Shown here piece by piece: positions 9,545 to 21,459 of a stretch of 26,263 nucleotides of DNA (positions within the stretch are counted from its first letter, which is position 1; each line of letters opens with the position of its first letter). The notes beneath the pieces were generated by a model, which searched no databases, was not told the origin of the DNA, and saw nothing but the letters and a program-made list of their open reading frames with translations. This DNA comes from Funneliformis mosseae. Lineage: Eukaryota; Glomeromycota; Glomeromycetes; Glomerales; Glomeraceae. Made by a program: the position numbers and the translations under genes. Location: the NCBI GenBank assembly GCA_910592005.1, contig CAJVPP010000791.1:1-26263 (forward strand), in the 5' to 3' direction.

Positions 9545-9569
9545 AAAAAAAAAAAAAAAAAAAAAAAAA
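9545..9569. repeat. Poly(A) tract, 25 bases
   Basis: Uninterrupted A run about 40 bases beyond the VPS16 stop codon (on the VPS16 strand it reads poly(T)). It faces the 29-base T run at 9230-9258. Confidence 0.9.
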
Positions 9570-9610
9570 TTAAAGTATACAAATTAAAATAAAAAAAAAT
9601 GCGACTTAAT

Positions 9611-12600
9611 CTATCTGGAACTTAATTGTGCAATGTAAGAATCTAATTCTTGTGCAATTATATGATTCGTACATTTACTTTGAATTTCTCTGTGAGATAA
9701 GATAATAACTTTATAAATACAAGATAATAAATAAAGTACAAGGCTCCTTAAAAGAATTGAATTACAAACCTCAATAATTGAATATCCTTTAATGCAAGTG
9801 CTTCTTGACCCGCCGCTTTGAAATCGCCTATTTTAATAAATAAACCTGGTCTTACGGCAGGATCACATTTTTGGATGTATTTTGCAGCTTCTCTGTGTTG
9901 CATAGCTTTTATACATTCTTCCACAAATGGCTAATAAAATAAGAATAATATAAAAGGTTAACGATATGTAAAATAAATGATAATTGAATATGCGTTAATC
10001 ATCATACCTCGTATCCAATCGGAGATTTTTTCAACTTGGAAAGACGATCTAATTCATCCCAATCTCTCAACTCCACCAAAGCTTTTAATTTGATCCACCA
10101 AAATCTAAAATATAAATTAAAAAAAAATTTTTTTATGTCAATTCTATAAATCAGAAGTAAATCTACACTTAATGACGTAACAAAAAACTTTACCTTTTAT
10201 CCGGAATTTTGAATTCTGACTTAAGTTTATTTGCTTTACTAGAATGATTAGTAGTAATGCATTTGTGAACTGTATCGTTCAACGATAATCCAACTAATTG
10301 TTGATTTGGTATTTCCTTTTCTAACTGAGATTGAGTTTGCAACAATTTGATATATTCATCAATCGCCTATAATCGTAAGACAATCTAATTAATAATTTGA
10401 CAAACACACAACATTCAATTTATTCACACTATATTTTAATAGTACCTTCGCTTCGAAAGCATGTTCTTTATCATCTTGATACCATTTTGATGCTACCTTT
10501 AACTTATTAATCCTTTCATTCAAATCCTTTTTAACAATAAAAAGACATAAATAAAATATTTATGTATTTAAAAGATAGAGAGAGATACGTTTGAGGAATG
10601 ACTCACCTTTCGCTCATAACTTTCTAATATTGTAATGTTTGCACTCTCAACTCTTCGATCATCTTGATAATAAAAATCCGTTAAAAGGTTCAAGTCTTGT
10701 TGTTTACAATATACTTCAAGCAAATTACAAGCCATAGGTTTGTTATTAATTATTCGGAAAAATTCAGGAAGTGGAAGCTTCCTTTTAAGATGAAGCATTA
10801 CCAAATATACTGTATATCCAATAAGAGTTAATGAGGCTTAAAAAAATTTCATTCAATTTGTTTTATATTATATAATATTACCTAAATCTGTATCACCACT
10901 CTCAATAGCCTTTATCAATGCCAATTCATCTTCTTGCACTCTCATGAGCAAAGGTACTTGATCGGCTGCACGCGGCTCATAATCAAGTAACTATAAATAA
11001 ATTTAAGATTAATTAAAGCTGGAAAATACGTCTGACGTAGGCATGAGGAAAACAAATAATAACTAACCTTTGTTGCTAATTTTGGCTGTCCAACTTTATA
11101 CGCAGTATCAGCAATGTCCTTATAAGAAAGACCGGGCTTATTGGCCAATTTATCCGCAATCATACGACAAATAGTTTCTTCATCTTCAGTCGATTTTTTG
11201 ATCTAAAAAATTAGATAGATTATAAATATACGTATTGATTTGTTTGTTATTTATTTATCTGCTATTTTTTTAGTAGAAAGAATCAATAAAATTGGCACCT
11301 TTGCACAAGCCCAATGGATCAACACTCTATCAGTTCTCATCTTCAAATATTCACAAATTCGTAATGCTAATAAATGGTGATGTCGGGTTATCAATCGATC
11401 AATCAATACATCAGGAGTGAGGCGCTCAAATCTAAAAATATAATTTTTGTTATATATTTATAAACTCAATCTTTATTTAATAATAAAGGTCTTACGTACT
11501 GTAAGTAAGTTATAGGTATTCCGATCTCATAATATCTTACAGAATTTAACACCCTTAAAGTCTGACACATGTTCACAAAGTTATCAGCATTGTACGATTC
11601 CAAAAACGCTTTACCAAACGCGGCAGCCTTGAGTAAACTACGCTGCCAATCCTGTTTAAATTCGTGTCCAGCTGCTTCCGTACAAGCATCAACTGCGTCT
11701 GCAAGTTCTGGTCGAATACTTCGTATATTTTCATCTGCTTTTGGACTTTGTTTCTGAAAGTAAATAAATGTGAGAACTTTATTCTGGTAGATCAATTATC
11801 GTATTTTAACTTCTTACTTCAAAATTTTCTAAAGCATCGAATAACATGGCTGCTGGTGCGGTTGAACCGATTTTGAAAATTTCTTCGGTGACATCTATTG
11901 TAATAAAGTATTTAATATATTAATCATAAGAAATTATATATACTTATTTATTTTATCATTCTATCACATACTTGGAACTTTTTGCAAGAATTCACATTTG
12001 TCACTGCTTATGACGCGCACACCATCAATTTCAGGAACCAAATAAATAGTATCATCATATGAATATTTTATGTAATCACCAAATGGACCAACCATTAACA
12101 CAATCTTATCCCAATATAATACAACCGAATCAGTACCACACCTAAAAAAAGATAACAATTATTAATAATGTACGTATTATTCTTTTTTAAAAGAATAAAT
12201 ATAAAGAAGCCATCATACCAAATTAGTTGCTGAGGCGGAGCTTTGAAATTAGTAGTAAATTCCGAAAGATTCTTATTGAAATCAGTAGATACCACCCAAA
12301 GTTTACCGTCAGCAGTAAAAAGAGCCAGAAACTTTCCGTTAGGTGATACAGCCATTTTAGTAAATGGTCCTTGTTGAAGCAGCTGCATTAAAATAGATCT
12401 TTTTTGTTAAATAATAAATTTGGAATTAGATCAGTTATACTTTATAAAACGCACTTGATCTTGAGATTCTTTAGTGTCAACGGTCAAAATCGTAGAACCG
12501 GTTGCTAATAATACTTCTACATGACGGCTAAGTGTATATTGAGGTGGAATTACCGTCCAGCTATGTGGTGGCTCGTTTAGACCTTTTATATTCAAAATTG

Positions 12601-13471
12601 ATAAATAATTCGAAAAACTATTATATTATGGTTAATTAATTATGAAAATATCAAATACCTGGATCTGCCATAAGATGTGGTCTAGGTTCCTCAAAGTTGG
12701 TAAGAACTATTAATTTAAAATTTCCAGTTAAAGCTACCAACCCAGTTCCCCATATCTGACAATCAATAACAGAATATTCTTTTGCTTCCTAATAAAAAAT
12801 ATTTAGCATATCAAATACCAGTCCAACATCATCATAATGCAAAAATGAACTCACTTTAACAAGGGAAAGTTGAGTATATTCTCCGTTGATGTCATATAAC
12901 CTAATTGTACCATCTTCCAAAACTACAACAAGCTTTTCTGATTCGGACCAACCCATTGTTATAATTCGACCTTTGTCCCACTGGAAAAAAAAAATTATTT
13001 TAATTCAGAAATAAAAATTTGATATTAAGGATAAGAAGAAAAATTAAAATTTACCTGTAATTGTTCCATCAATTTTCCTGCAGAGGTATAAAGATAAATG
13101 GTAGGTTTCACCGGCTGTTGCTTTTGTAACGTCAAAACCTTTTTATCATCACGAATCATTGCTGTGAAAAAAGGAAAAATAATTTCGAACAAGATTTCAA
13201 GATCATTGAATTGAATTGATTTACAAGGACGTATTACGAATAAAAACAACGATATTTAGAATATCTACCAATTGGACCACCATATGAAGCTCCTGCAATC
13301 ATATATTTTGAAAGGTCCATATGTTTCCAAAGCATTGTATATATTTCTTGTTTCCTAGGAACAAAATTTGTTTAATCGGAATTCTTTAACAGACATCTTA
13401 CAGCCGAAGGGCATTTCTTACCGATAGAAACGATCTTGCATTTGAATCCAATCAGTTGTCGGGGGCGCCAT
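9611..13471 (-). CDS. VPS16: VPS16, vacuolar sorting subunit of the HOPS/CORVET core
   Basis: Exons on the minus strand, in order: 13471-13422, 13354-13269, 13161-13055, 12980-12855, 12788-12659, 12582-12455, 12382-12219, 12141-11972, 11894-11818, 11753-11500, 11431-11299, 11202-11068, 10990-10882, 10809-10607, 10526-10446, 10366-10194, 10104-10008, 9930-9770, 9689-9611. All introns are GT-AG and the phases close to 820 residues plus TAG; animal VPS16 is about 840. The N-terminal half (about 1-400) matches the Vps16 beta-propeller: [54 protein letters not shown] blocks and the [17 protein letters not shown] segment. The C-terminal half is the alpha-solenoid, with [50 protein letters not shown] and [24 protein letters not shown]. 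Family role: tethering of vacuole and endosome membranes with VPS11, VPS18 and VPS33. It diverges from RAD51C. No defect is seen, so it should be functional. Confidence 0.95.
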
Positions 13472-13654
13472 TTTGAGAAATAATAATAATGCACCAGAAT
13501 TAGTCAGAACCTTGTATTAAAGATAAAACAAGTTTGAGCTTAAAAGAGGAAATATACAATATAGATTCTAAAATATAAATCTTATTGTCACTCTAACATA
13601 CAGAAAGATCATCCCATTGTTAGATCAGATTGCCATGATGTAGTACGAATTAAA

Positions 13655-13660
13655 ACGCGT
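13655..13660. promoter_or_regulatory. MCB-like box ACGCGT upstream of RAD51C
   Basis: Palindromic hexamer about 97 bases before the RAD51C ATG. ACGCGT is the MluI cell-cycle box bound by the MBF factor in yeasts, which drives G1/S genes for DNA replication and repair. Function here is inferred. Confidence 0.5.
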
Positions 13661-13735
13661 AGGTTTCAAAGTCTCCTGCGGCTAAAAACTGCCGTCTGTA
13701 ATTATAAATTTTTTTTTTGAAATTTGCGGAATTAT

Positions 13736-13741
13736 ACGCGT
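13736..13741. promoter_or_regulatory. Second MCB-like box ACGCGT next to the RAD51C start
   Basis: This copy lies only about 16 bases before the RAD51C ATG, so it sits in the core promoter or the 5' leader. Two copies within 90 bases of AT-rich DNA are more than expected by chance, but function is not proven. Confidence 0.45.
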
Positions 13742-13756
13742 TATATTCCGTAAGTC

Positions 13757-15524
13757 ATGAGCACCAGGCCAGTTTCTTCTTTAAGTTTACGTCCAAGCAC
13801 CCGAACCAAACTGATCAAAGCTGGCTTTCAAACGATTAAAGACTTGCAAGAAACCACACTTATAGAATTGAGTAAAGGTTACTATTTGCTGTTAAGGCCA
13901 CTTCGCTTTCTATACTTTTATTAATTTTTTTTTTATTTTTATTTATTTTAAGAAATAGGGATATCGAACAATGAAGCATTAAATATATTGCAACAAATAA
14001 AAAAAAGTACTATATTCATTAATATATTTCAAATTGATTAAAAGATATTTAAGTAAAAATTTGTGAATTTATAGATAAGGTTACATCAATTTCTGCATCA
14101 GAAGCGTTACAACAAGAACGTAAACTATGTCCTATATCTACTTCATGCGAAGCTATGGATCAGATGCTTGGCGGGCGAGGAGTTCCCATAGGAAAAATAA
14201 CTGAGTTCTGTGGTGCTCCTGGTATGGGTAAAACACAGCTAGGGTAATGTTCGGATCATGAAACCTTTTTTTTAAAATATATAAATAAATAAACATATAT
14301 ATATACTAAATTATATCTTAATTCATTGTAGGATGCAACTTTGTGTTAATGTTCAAATACCACATAATTTATCCGGCCCAGGAGGAGAAGCAATATTTAT
14401 CGGTATACAATGATGGTTACTTCCCATTTTATGTAGTTATAGAGATTATTTATTCACAATAGTTTCTCTATCAAGATACGGAAGGAAGCTTTATCGCTCA
14501 TCGTGCTGCTGAAATTGCTAAGGCAACAATTACAAAACTTAACGAAAATACCGTAGCTGGAGATGGTGAGATCTCGTGGCTAATATATGATAATTTGTTA
14601 TAATCATATTCATATTTTTTTTAAAAAAAAAATAGATTCTCTAATGAACTTTGAGAACGTCATGTCAAGAATTTATGTGTCAAAAGTTCATAACTGTGAT
14701 GAGTTAATCGCGCTTATGAAAATCCTAGATGAATTTTTACAAGAACATCCAAATGTAATTTATACCTTTTAATTTGCTCAATTTAATTAGTTGCAATATT
14801 AATAAATTTTTTTCAGGTAAAACTTCTTGTCATTGATTCAATTGCATTTCATTTTCGTCAACAATTTGATGACATGGCACTTCGAACGCGACTGCTAAAT
14901 GGGCTGGCTCAGGATTTAAATAAGTTTGCACAAACTTATGAACTTGCCGTGAGTACATTTTATGTAATAAAAGATTTAAAGTTATCACTAATAAACATGT
15001 CATCTCTTTGATTTAGGTTGTTTTGTTTAATCAAATGACTACAAAATTTAAATTATCTAGAGATTACAATGTTAAAGATCAAGCCGCTTTAGTTCCAGCT
15101 TTAGGTAAAGAAATTGAGATCACACAATTGAAATGTTCATATGAATTTATTTACCATGATTTATTTATATAGGTGAAAGCTGGGGTCATCAATGTACAAA
15201 TCGTATAGTTCTTTATTGGCGTAATGAAGTTCGGTAAGATTGGCTTAAAAATATCTTGTTTTATTTTCATATATTGATGTTTTTTATAAATGCAATAGTT
15301 GCGCACAACTTGTCAAGTCACCTAATTTACAAGAAACCACTGTACATTACCAAATTAATGTAAGCACGTTAACGATAATGTATCATATTGATCTAAAATC
15401 TATTACCAATAACAAATTATTATTAAATGTTTAGTCGGATGGTTTTCGCGATTATCTATCAAACCTTAATAATAATGGTAAAAGAAGATGGGAAGAAGAA
15501 AAAATCATTCAGGATAATACTTGA
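13757..15524 (+). CDS. RAD51C: RAD51C, RecA/RAD51 family recombination protein
   Basis: Exons: 13757-13877, 13953-14006, 14075-14243, 14332-14402, 14476-14565, 14636-14754, 14817-14948, 15017-15104, 15173-15233, 15299-15359, 15435-15524. All introns are GT-AG and the phases close to 351 residues plus TGA; human RAD51C is 376. The N-terminal part (1-60) carries the helix-hairpin-helix-like segment, with LIKAGFQTIKDL and LSKEIGISNNEAL. Walker A is GAPGMGKT at 105-112, preceded by GGRGVPIGKITEFCG. EAIFIDTEGSF follows, then Walker B LLVID at 211-215 with SIAFHFR, LRTRLLNGLAQDL, LFNQMTTK and LVPALGESWGH. These blocks fit RAD51C better than RAD51, DMC1 or XRCC3. The C-terminus is basic (GKRRWEEEK). 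Family role: RAD51 paralogue that assists RAD51 filament formation and Holliday-junction processing in nuclear double-strand-break repair. The start codon is the first ATG and fits the family N-terminus. Confidence 0.94.
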
Positions 15525-15828
15525 ATATTTGTTTGCATTAAAATTTATAACTTTTCATTAATACTTACCATCAAGCTTTAATTTTTTTAAATCAAAGCTT
15601 GAATATCTAGTAACTTTCAAAAAAAAAATTCGAATAGCTTCAAAGAACTTATTAATATGTTCTTTGTCTTATATTATATAAAGAATTCTTTATTGAGTTT
15701 ATCACGTTCTTACAGCGAGGAACGAGTGTGCATAAGATCAAATATCTATATATTATATCCTACATAATAGGAATTTCTGAGCTTTTATAAACATCTATCC
15801 GATGCAAATAACAATTAAAAACCCTTGA
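15525..15828. other. Convergent spacer between RAD51C and SMC2
   Basis: 304 bases between the two stop codons, AT-rich, with A and T runs near 15580-15630 and no open frame of note. It should hold the polyadenylation sites of both genes; a single clear signal cannot be chosen. Confidence 0.7.
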
Positions 15829-18800
15829 TTAAATGGTTCGGTCTCGTCTTTTTTCTATATGCTAAATAAATAAATTATATATCATCATCGTAAATAATAT
15901 CTAAATTGAAAAGGATTATTAAAAATCTTACCTCGACAACTGAAGTGCCATCTCGAAATCTTGTACGAAATAATACATTAGCATTATTAAACATTCCGTC
16001 TTTGAGTGACACAACAATAAACTGTGATCCTTTAAACCGAGTTCGAAGTAATTGTCCAATATTTTGCGTATGTGAAAGGTCTAGTGCCGCATCCACTTCA
16101 TCAAGTATGTACATTGGAGCAGGTTTAAATTGTAATAATGACAAGATCAACGATAAAGCAATAAGCGATCTATTAATTTACGATTAATTCAGTTTATAAA
16201 CAAATTCAAATAATCATACTTTTAAAAGATATGCGTTCGAACTTACCGTTGACCACCACTTAGCTCTGATAGACTTTGTTTCCATACTCCTCCAAGGCTC
16301 ACTTTAACTTCTAAACCTTTCATTAGATCTTGACCCTCGGGTGGTTGAAGTTTAGCGAAGCTATTTGGCAACAATTCGCTAAAAATGGCTCCGAAATCCC
16401 TAATAAATCAATAAATGAATTAGAAACTATTAAATTTTATCTTTATTATATCAAAAATTTTCTTACTCGGAAACTTTCTTCCAAGTTTTCTGTAATGCAT
16501 CTTTCTTGTAATCATCGAGAGACACAATAGTAACCTCAATTTTTTTCTTATCTTTTTTGACAGTTGTTAACATTTGCTTCAAAGACGCTTCTTTCTTTTC
16601 CACACTAAAAAATATAAAAATATATTATTATACATAAGTAGTATTTAATGATCTTTCCATAACTTTATAAAAAATAAATTCAAACCTGTCAATCATGTTC
16701 ATAACTTTAGCATTGATTTGTTTACGCATATTGTTACGATTCATCTCAAGTTGCCGTAACATCTTTTTGCATTCGTTCGGGTTTTGATTTATAAAATCAT
16801 ATGCGGTACTAGGTTTTCCGAAATGGCTATGAATAAAATTGTTTTAGAATACATTGTGATAAAATGACAAAAGAGTATTATACATAGAAAAGTAATAAAG
16901 AAAGTACTGTTTTTGATTTAAAATCCAAGTGTGCTCGCTTTCCATTTGTAAAATAACTTGTTGAGATGCATTCATATCTCTTTGAAGATTTTCAACTTCA
17001 TGATTAATCTTGGACATTTCTAATTGAGTTTCAGTCATTTGTGCTGTTTTTGTTTTAATAACTATTTGAATTTCCGCAATTTCCCCATCAAAAGCCGAAA
17101 GCACCTCTCTTTCCTTTTCTAATTCAGTTTGAGTTTTATGTAATAAACTCTTAAAAAAAATAATTAAATAACATTTAGGTAAACATGTGTAATTGTTGAA
17201 ATATTTTATCAGTACAATTAATATTAACCTTAAACCGATCTAGCTCATTTCTCAAAGATTCATCATCTTCGGATAATTGTCTAATGTTATTATCAACATT
17301 ATCAATTTCTTCGTTGACGTTTAGCAGATCTTCTTCTAGTTGTTCTTTATATGTATAAATTAAAAAAAAATTAATTTTCATTTTCATTAAATTGAAGTTT
17401 GGTAGCTTCAAAACTTACTAATCTCCAAACATAAAGTTTTAACATTCCTCTCCATATTCATAACAACTTGATTACTTTGTGCGATCTCTGATTTTCCTTT
17501 AAATACTGATTTCTGCATCAAATATATAATATATGAATAAATTACATTCCTAATTCTTTTAGTTACTTTTTTTTAACTCATTTGTTTACCTCTAGATCTT
17601 TTAGTTTTGAATCTCGATTATTTTTGAACTCTTTCATTTCATTTTCAATTCTTTGACATGAATCTAAAGCAGATTTCCGTTTTCCCTTAGCAGTCTCAAT
17701 AATGTTGTCAAGTTCGATTATTTGAGATTTGGTATTCTCAACGGAATGAATGATCTAAATTAATGAATATTTAATGTAATGTATGCAAGCAAACATTAAT
17801 CATTATGGTATTATTTATCTGTCAATTACCTGTGATTCACTACTACTGTTGATTTGTTGTTCTAACAACGTGACTTCATGTGTCTTTAACTCTAGCTGTT
17901 GTTTTATTTGATTGTACTCGTCTTCTATCCTTTGTATGCTTTGGATTTCAGCATTCAGATTGTCGAATTCTTCCTGATAATTCTTTAGTTGCTGTTTGTA
18001 TCCTTTTAAAGTTTGCAATTTCAATAGTATTCCAGCAGATGAAGGTCTGGATCCGCCGTGAAGAGTTCCAGCTGGATCATAAACATCTCCTTCAAGAGTG
18101 ACAGATTTTGCTCGTATATTCCTATCAAATGTGACATGTTTAGCCGTAGCGGCATCTGCACATATTAAGGTATTTCCAAACACATATTCCATAGCAGGTG
18201 CAACTTCACTATCATAACCGATTAATGTCAATGCTAAATTTACTTTCTCAGGAGCGATCCGTTTTGCACGCGCAAGCCTCTATATATTATCCAAAGAAAT
18301 TTAGCAACATCAATTTTTAAAAGTTGATAGTTTCAATTAATCTCACCTCAGCTGATATCATGAACGATTGAATCTTATTTAAAGGAATTATTGTCACGCG
18401 TTTCCGTAATCGTCCTCTATCGAGAAGTTGATTTCCAACCTTATCATTCTCCACGACCACCTGTATTGTAAATATCAAGATTACTAATCCTTCTAAGTAA
18501 ATAAAATTATAATTATGTGGTAAACCGTACGTTATACAATCTACCACCAGCACAAACTTCTAAAGCGGTCGAGCATTGCATATGTTGCGGATTCAATTGA
18601 ATTAGCTCAGCAACTAAACCTTTAACTTTACTACGATCAAAGTTTGGTGTTGGATCACAATATTGAAAGTTTATGCTTGATAAATTTGATAAAGATTCAC
18701 ATTTCTAGTAAAACAAAAAAAATCAATAAATTAATTAATTAGTGCCTATTTCTTTAAGAATAAACAAGTAAAACAAATCACCTCTGTGAACTCTTGTATT

Positions 18801-20887
18801 TTTTTCTGTATTATAGAATTCTTATTCAACAAACTTTCTTTTTTACTTGGATCCCAATTAATGTTTGATAATGTTCTCTAAACAATTTAAACGTTTTTTA
18901 ATACCAACTTCATAATTTACGATGAGTTTTTTTTTTTTTTTTTTAAGAAATGCATATAATTTAATACCATGAGATCTTGCGCTGATTTTTTAGTCGATTC
19001 ATAAGTCATTGATAATTCTTGACTGGTAATTTGAGCCTTTTTTGCTAAAGGTTCTTTTTCTTTTAAATCTTTTTTGAGATGTGACATCCTTATTTTGGAT
19101 TGTTCTATTTCTGTTAATGCATGAGATGCATTATTTCTTGCCTCTATAAATTCATCATATATCAATAATGTTAATATTATAATAAACAAAAATAGGTAAA
19201 TTTAAATATACCTTGTAACTGCTCCATGTATCCATATTCGTGTCCCTCTTCTGCCGAAAGACCCGTAGATAAGGTTTGTAAAAGTTCATCTGCTTTTCTT
19301 ACTTGTACACTTTTTTCATCATGAATTCTTTTTATTTCTTCGAACTGAATTTCTAATTTTTTAGATTCTTCGGTTTTGTGCACCAATGCTTGATTTATCT
19401 AGGTTATTTAACTCAAATTAACATCATGTTTATCGACTACATAATTTGATATAAATATTTTTTTTGATTCATTATACCTCAGCTTTGTTTGATAAAAGAA
19501 AACTCTTATTTTTCATTTCTTCATCGATAGAAGCTTTGTTGAGATCACATTTTGTATTGATGCGAACTAACTGGTTTGAATACTCCGTTACATTGTTTTC
19601 TAGTTCTTTAATATTATCACTTTTCCCTAGTTCCTGTAATCATTGCATAACTTAAATGTAAATGAATTAAAGTGACAAAATCAATGATAAATAAAGAATA
19701 AATACAAAATACCTTTTCTTTTTTAGATATAGTCTGCTTTATGTCCTCCTCCAGATAAGCGAGTTCTTCCTTGAGACGCTCACAAAACGTTTCTGATTCT
19801 TGAATTTTATTCTTCTTTGCTTCAACTTCAGCTCCCGAATTATTTAAATTTTCCTTAAAAATGAAAAGGAGAAAAATGGAATAGACATTTAATAGAAGCA
19901 TTTGTATTTATATTTAAAAAGAATATAAAATTACTTGATTCTTTGTATATTCGTATGCAATAACAATTCGACTCAACCGTTCAATCTCAGTTTGAGTTTT
20001 TTGATATTCCAAATATGCCCTTTTTTCATTTCTCAATTTTTCCAACTTAGGCTCAATTTCTTCATTAAGTAGCTATTAAAAAGATATATATATATATTTC
20101 AATAAAAATGTTTAATTCATTGATATAAAGTCATGTTGTAACAATTACATTTGTGATTTCTTCAACTTTTTTTTCCTTTTTTGCGAGGGTTTTCAATGCT
20201 CTTTCTTTTCTCTCTTCAAACATACGTGTACCAGCAGCTTCTTCAATCATTGCCAAGATTTCTGGAGGTTTCATGTTAAGAACTTTTGTGATTCGACCTT
20301 GCATAATCAAAAAGTGCGGATTATTGATATTAAGCTGAACCGATTGGAATAGATTTCCAACGTTTTGCTGCTGAGTTCTTGTTCCGTTAACCATATATTT
20401 ACTTTGTCCACCCATAATGACCTATCAAACATAGTTCATAGTTAAATAATAGAAAGCACTGTTTATATAAATTAATCAAACCAAGTTTTATAACTCACTT
20501 GTCTAGTTACACTTATTTTCTTATATTGTTCAAACCCAACGGGACTATTATTTCTATCTTCGTTATTAAACGTAATAGTGACTGAGGCTTTATTGACACC
20601 AGCTTGACCCCGTTTATAAATCAGGTCTTGCATGTTATTAGCACGAACCTAAGCATTCGAGAGATATGGTTAGGTTGGTTTTGTTTTCTAATGCATCAAA
20701 CCGTTTGAATAATTTTTACCTGACTTAAGTTTGTTATGCCTAACACGAAACATATCGCGTCCAGTATATTTGATTTTCCAGAACCGTTAAGTCCTGTAAT
20801 GGCATTGAATGAGGAGTCCCATCCAGAAATATGAGTACGAACCGCATAAGATTTAAAGCCTTCAATAACAATTTCTTCGATTCTCAT
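15829..20887 (-). CDS. SMC2: SMC2, condensin core ATPase subunit
   Basis: Exons on the minus strand, in order: 20887-20720, 20648-20499, 20421-20149, 20072-19935, 19853-19713, 19633-19478, 19398-19212, 19143-18968, 18877-18782, 18704-18531, 18460-18347, 18279-17830, 17754-17590, 17512-17419, 17344-17229, 17149-16908, 16826-16686, 16604-16467, 16399-16247, 16169-15932, 15861-15829. All introns are GT-AG and the total is 1180 residues plus TAA; known SMC2 proteins are about 1170-1200. Walker A is GLNGSGKS at 32-39. [25 protein letters not shown] and [13 protein letters not shown] mark SMC2 rather than SMC1, 3 or 4. A first coiled coil follows, then the hinge (about 515-680, with [44 protein letters not shown]) and a second coiled coil. 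The head ends with LSGGQRS (ABC signature, near 1086-1092) and [11 protein letters not shown] (Walker B, 1111-1121). Family role: with SMC4, condenses mitotic chromosomes. The last exon codes only [10 protein letters not shown]. Its upstream ACGCGT suggests G1/S control. Confidence 0.95.
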
Positions 20888-21173
20888 TTTTCCTTGGATA
20901 ACTTAATCAAAGGTATAATAATTCATAAAAAAAAAAAAAGGGATTACTTAAATATTATTTTAATTCTACGTCACGCGTTTAATGATTAGGACAGATCGGC
21001 AGATTGCATTTTCAAACAAATATTTGATGGATAAATTTTCGCTTAGCATTTATTTATTGAAATTACATAGAATTTATTCTAATTGATTTAATTTATCTCT
21101 GGAATTCTCCTATGAGATGTGTATTTTTTTACTGCATATTCTACAAATTTTCCAACAATACCTTTTCTCCATA
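20888..21173. other. Upstream region of SMC2
   Basis: About 285 bases from the SMC2 start to the edge of the Tigger-like transposon. It has an A run near 20926-20938 and an ACGCGT box at 20973-20978. The transposon therefore lies close upstream of the gene and could affect its promoter. Confidence 0.65.
20973..20978. promoter_or_regulatory. MCB-like box ACGCGT upstream of SMC2
   Basis: Palindromic hexamer about 86 bases before the SMC2 ATG, overlapping the sequence TACGTCACGCG. The same box occurs twice before RAD51C. A role as an MBF site is inferred from yeast biology. Confidence 0.5.
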
Positions 21174-21175
21174 TA

Positions 21176-21201
21176 CAGTCAGACCTATCTATAATCACTC
21201 C
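21176..21201 (+). repeat. Left terminal inverted repeat of the Tigger-like element
   Basis: Starts CAGTCAGACC and continues CTATAATCACTCC. Against the reverse complement of 24678-24703, 21 of 26 positions agree. Preceded by TA. Confidence 0.85.
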
Positions 21202-21256
21202 TTTTGGTTTTTGAAAATTACGTGATTATAGATAGGGTGATTATAAAAAAATAAAA

Positions 21257-21372
21257 CCTATATATAATCATCAATTATATAAAAGACATACTATAGTGAT
21301 TATATGTAGTGAACCCATATATAATCACCAGTTATATAAAAGATATACTACGGTGATTATATATAGTGAAAA
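21257..21372. repeat. Two 58-base subterminal direct repeats
   Basis: Two neighbouring units start at 21257 and 21315. Each begins with CYATATATAATCA and ends with GTGATTATATRTAGTGAA, so each unit is itself an imperfect inverted repeat. Copies of GTGATTATA also lie at 21222-21230 and 21237-21245 and, at the other end, at 24518-24526 and 24681-24689. In pogo-like and related elements such motifs can be transposase binding sites. Confidence 0.75.
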
Positions 21373-21459
21373 TTTAAAAGTCATGTGGTTTTATTATATA
21401 TATCAAGTTTAAAATTCGCAATTTTATTAATTTCAAAAAATTAGTAACAAATTAATCTA

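Larger units (their letters stand above)
9072..9610. other. Convergent spacer between the HECT gene and VPS16
   Basis: The 3' ends of both genes meet here. The spacer contains a run of 29 T at 9230-9258, a (TA)n run near 9440-9456 and a run of 25 A at 9545-9569. Several AATAAA-like hexamers occur near the VPS16 end (on the minus strand), as expected for polyadenylation signals. Small open frames around 9121-9339 come from the low-complexity T run and are not supported as genes. Confidence 0.7.
13472..13756. promoter_or_regulatory. Divergent promoter region of VPS16 and RAD51C
   Basis: Only 285 bases separate the two start codons, so both genes must use this stretch for transcription start. 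It contains two ACGCGT boxes nearer to RAD51C, a GC-richer patch around 13660-13700, and a T run at about 13709-13719. No coding potential is seen. Confidence 0.75.

Noticed and set aside
11569..11876. Plus-strand open frames at 11569-11757 and 11664-11876
   Set aside because: They are antisense to VPS16 exons 9 and 10, which fit the family and close in phase.
15906..16187. 93-codon plus-strand open frame
   Set aside because: It is antisense to the SMC2 Walker B exon.
21257..21372. CRISPR-like array
   Set aside because: Only two units, each an AT-rich imperfect palindrome, located in the subterminal part of a DNA transposon in a eukaryotic genome.
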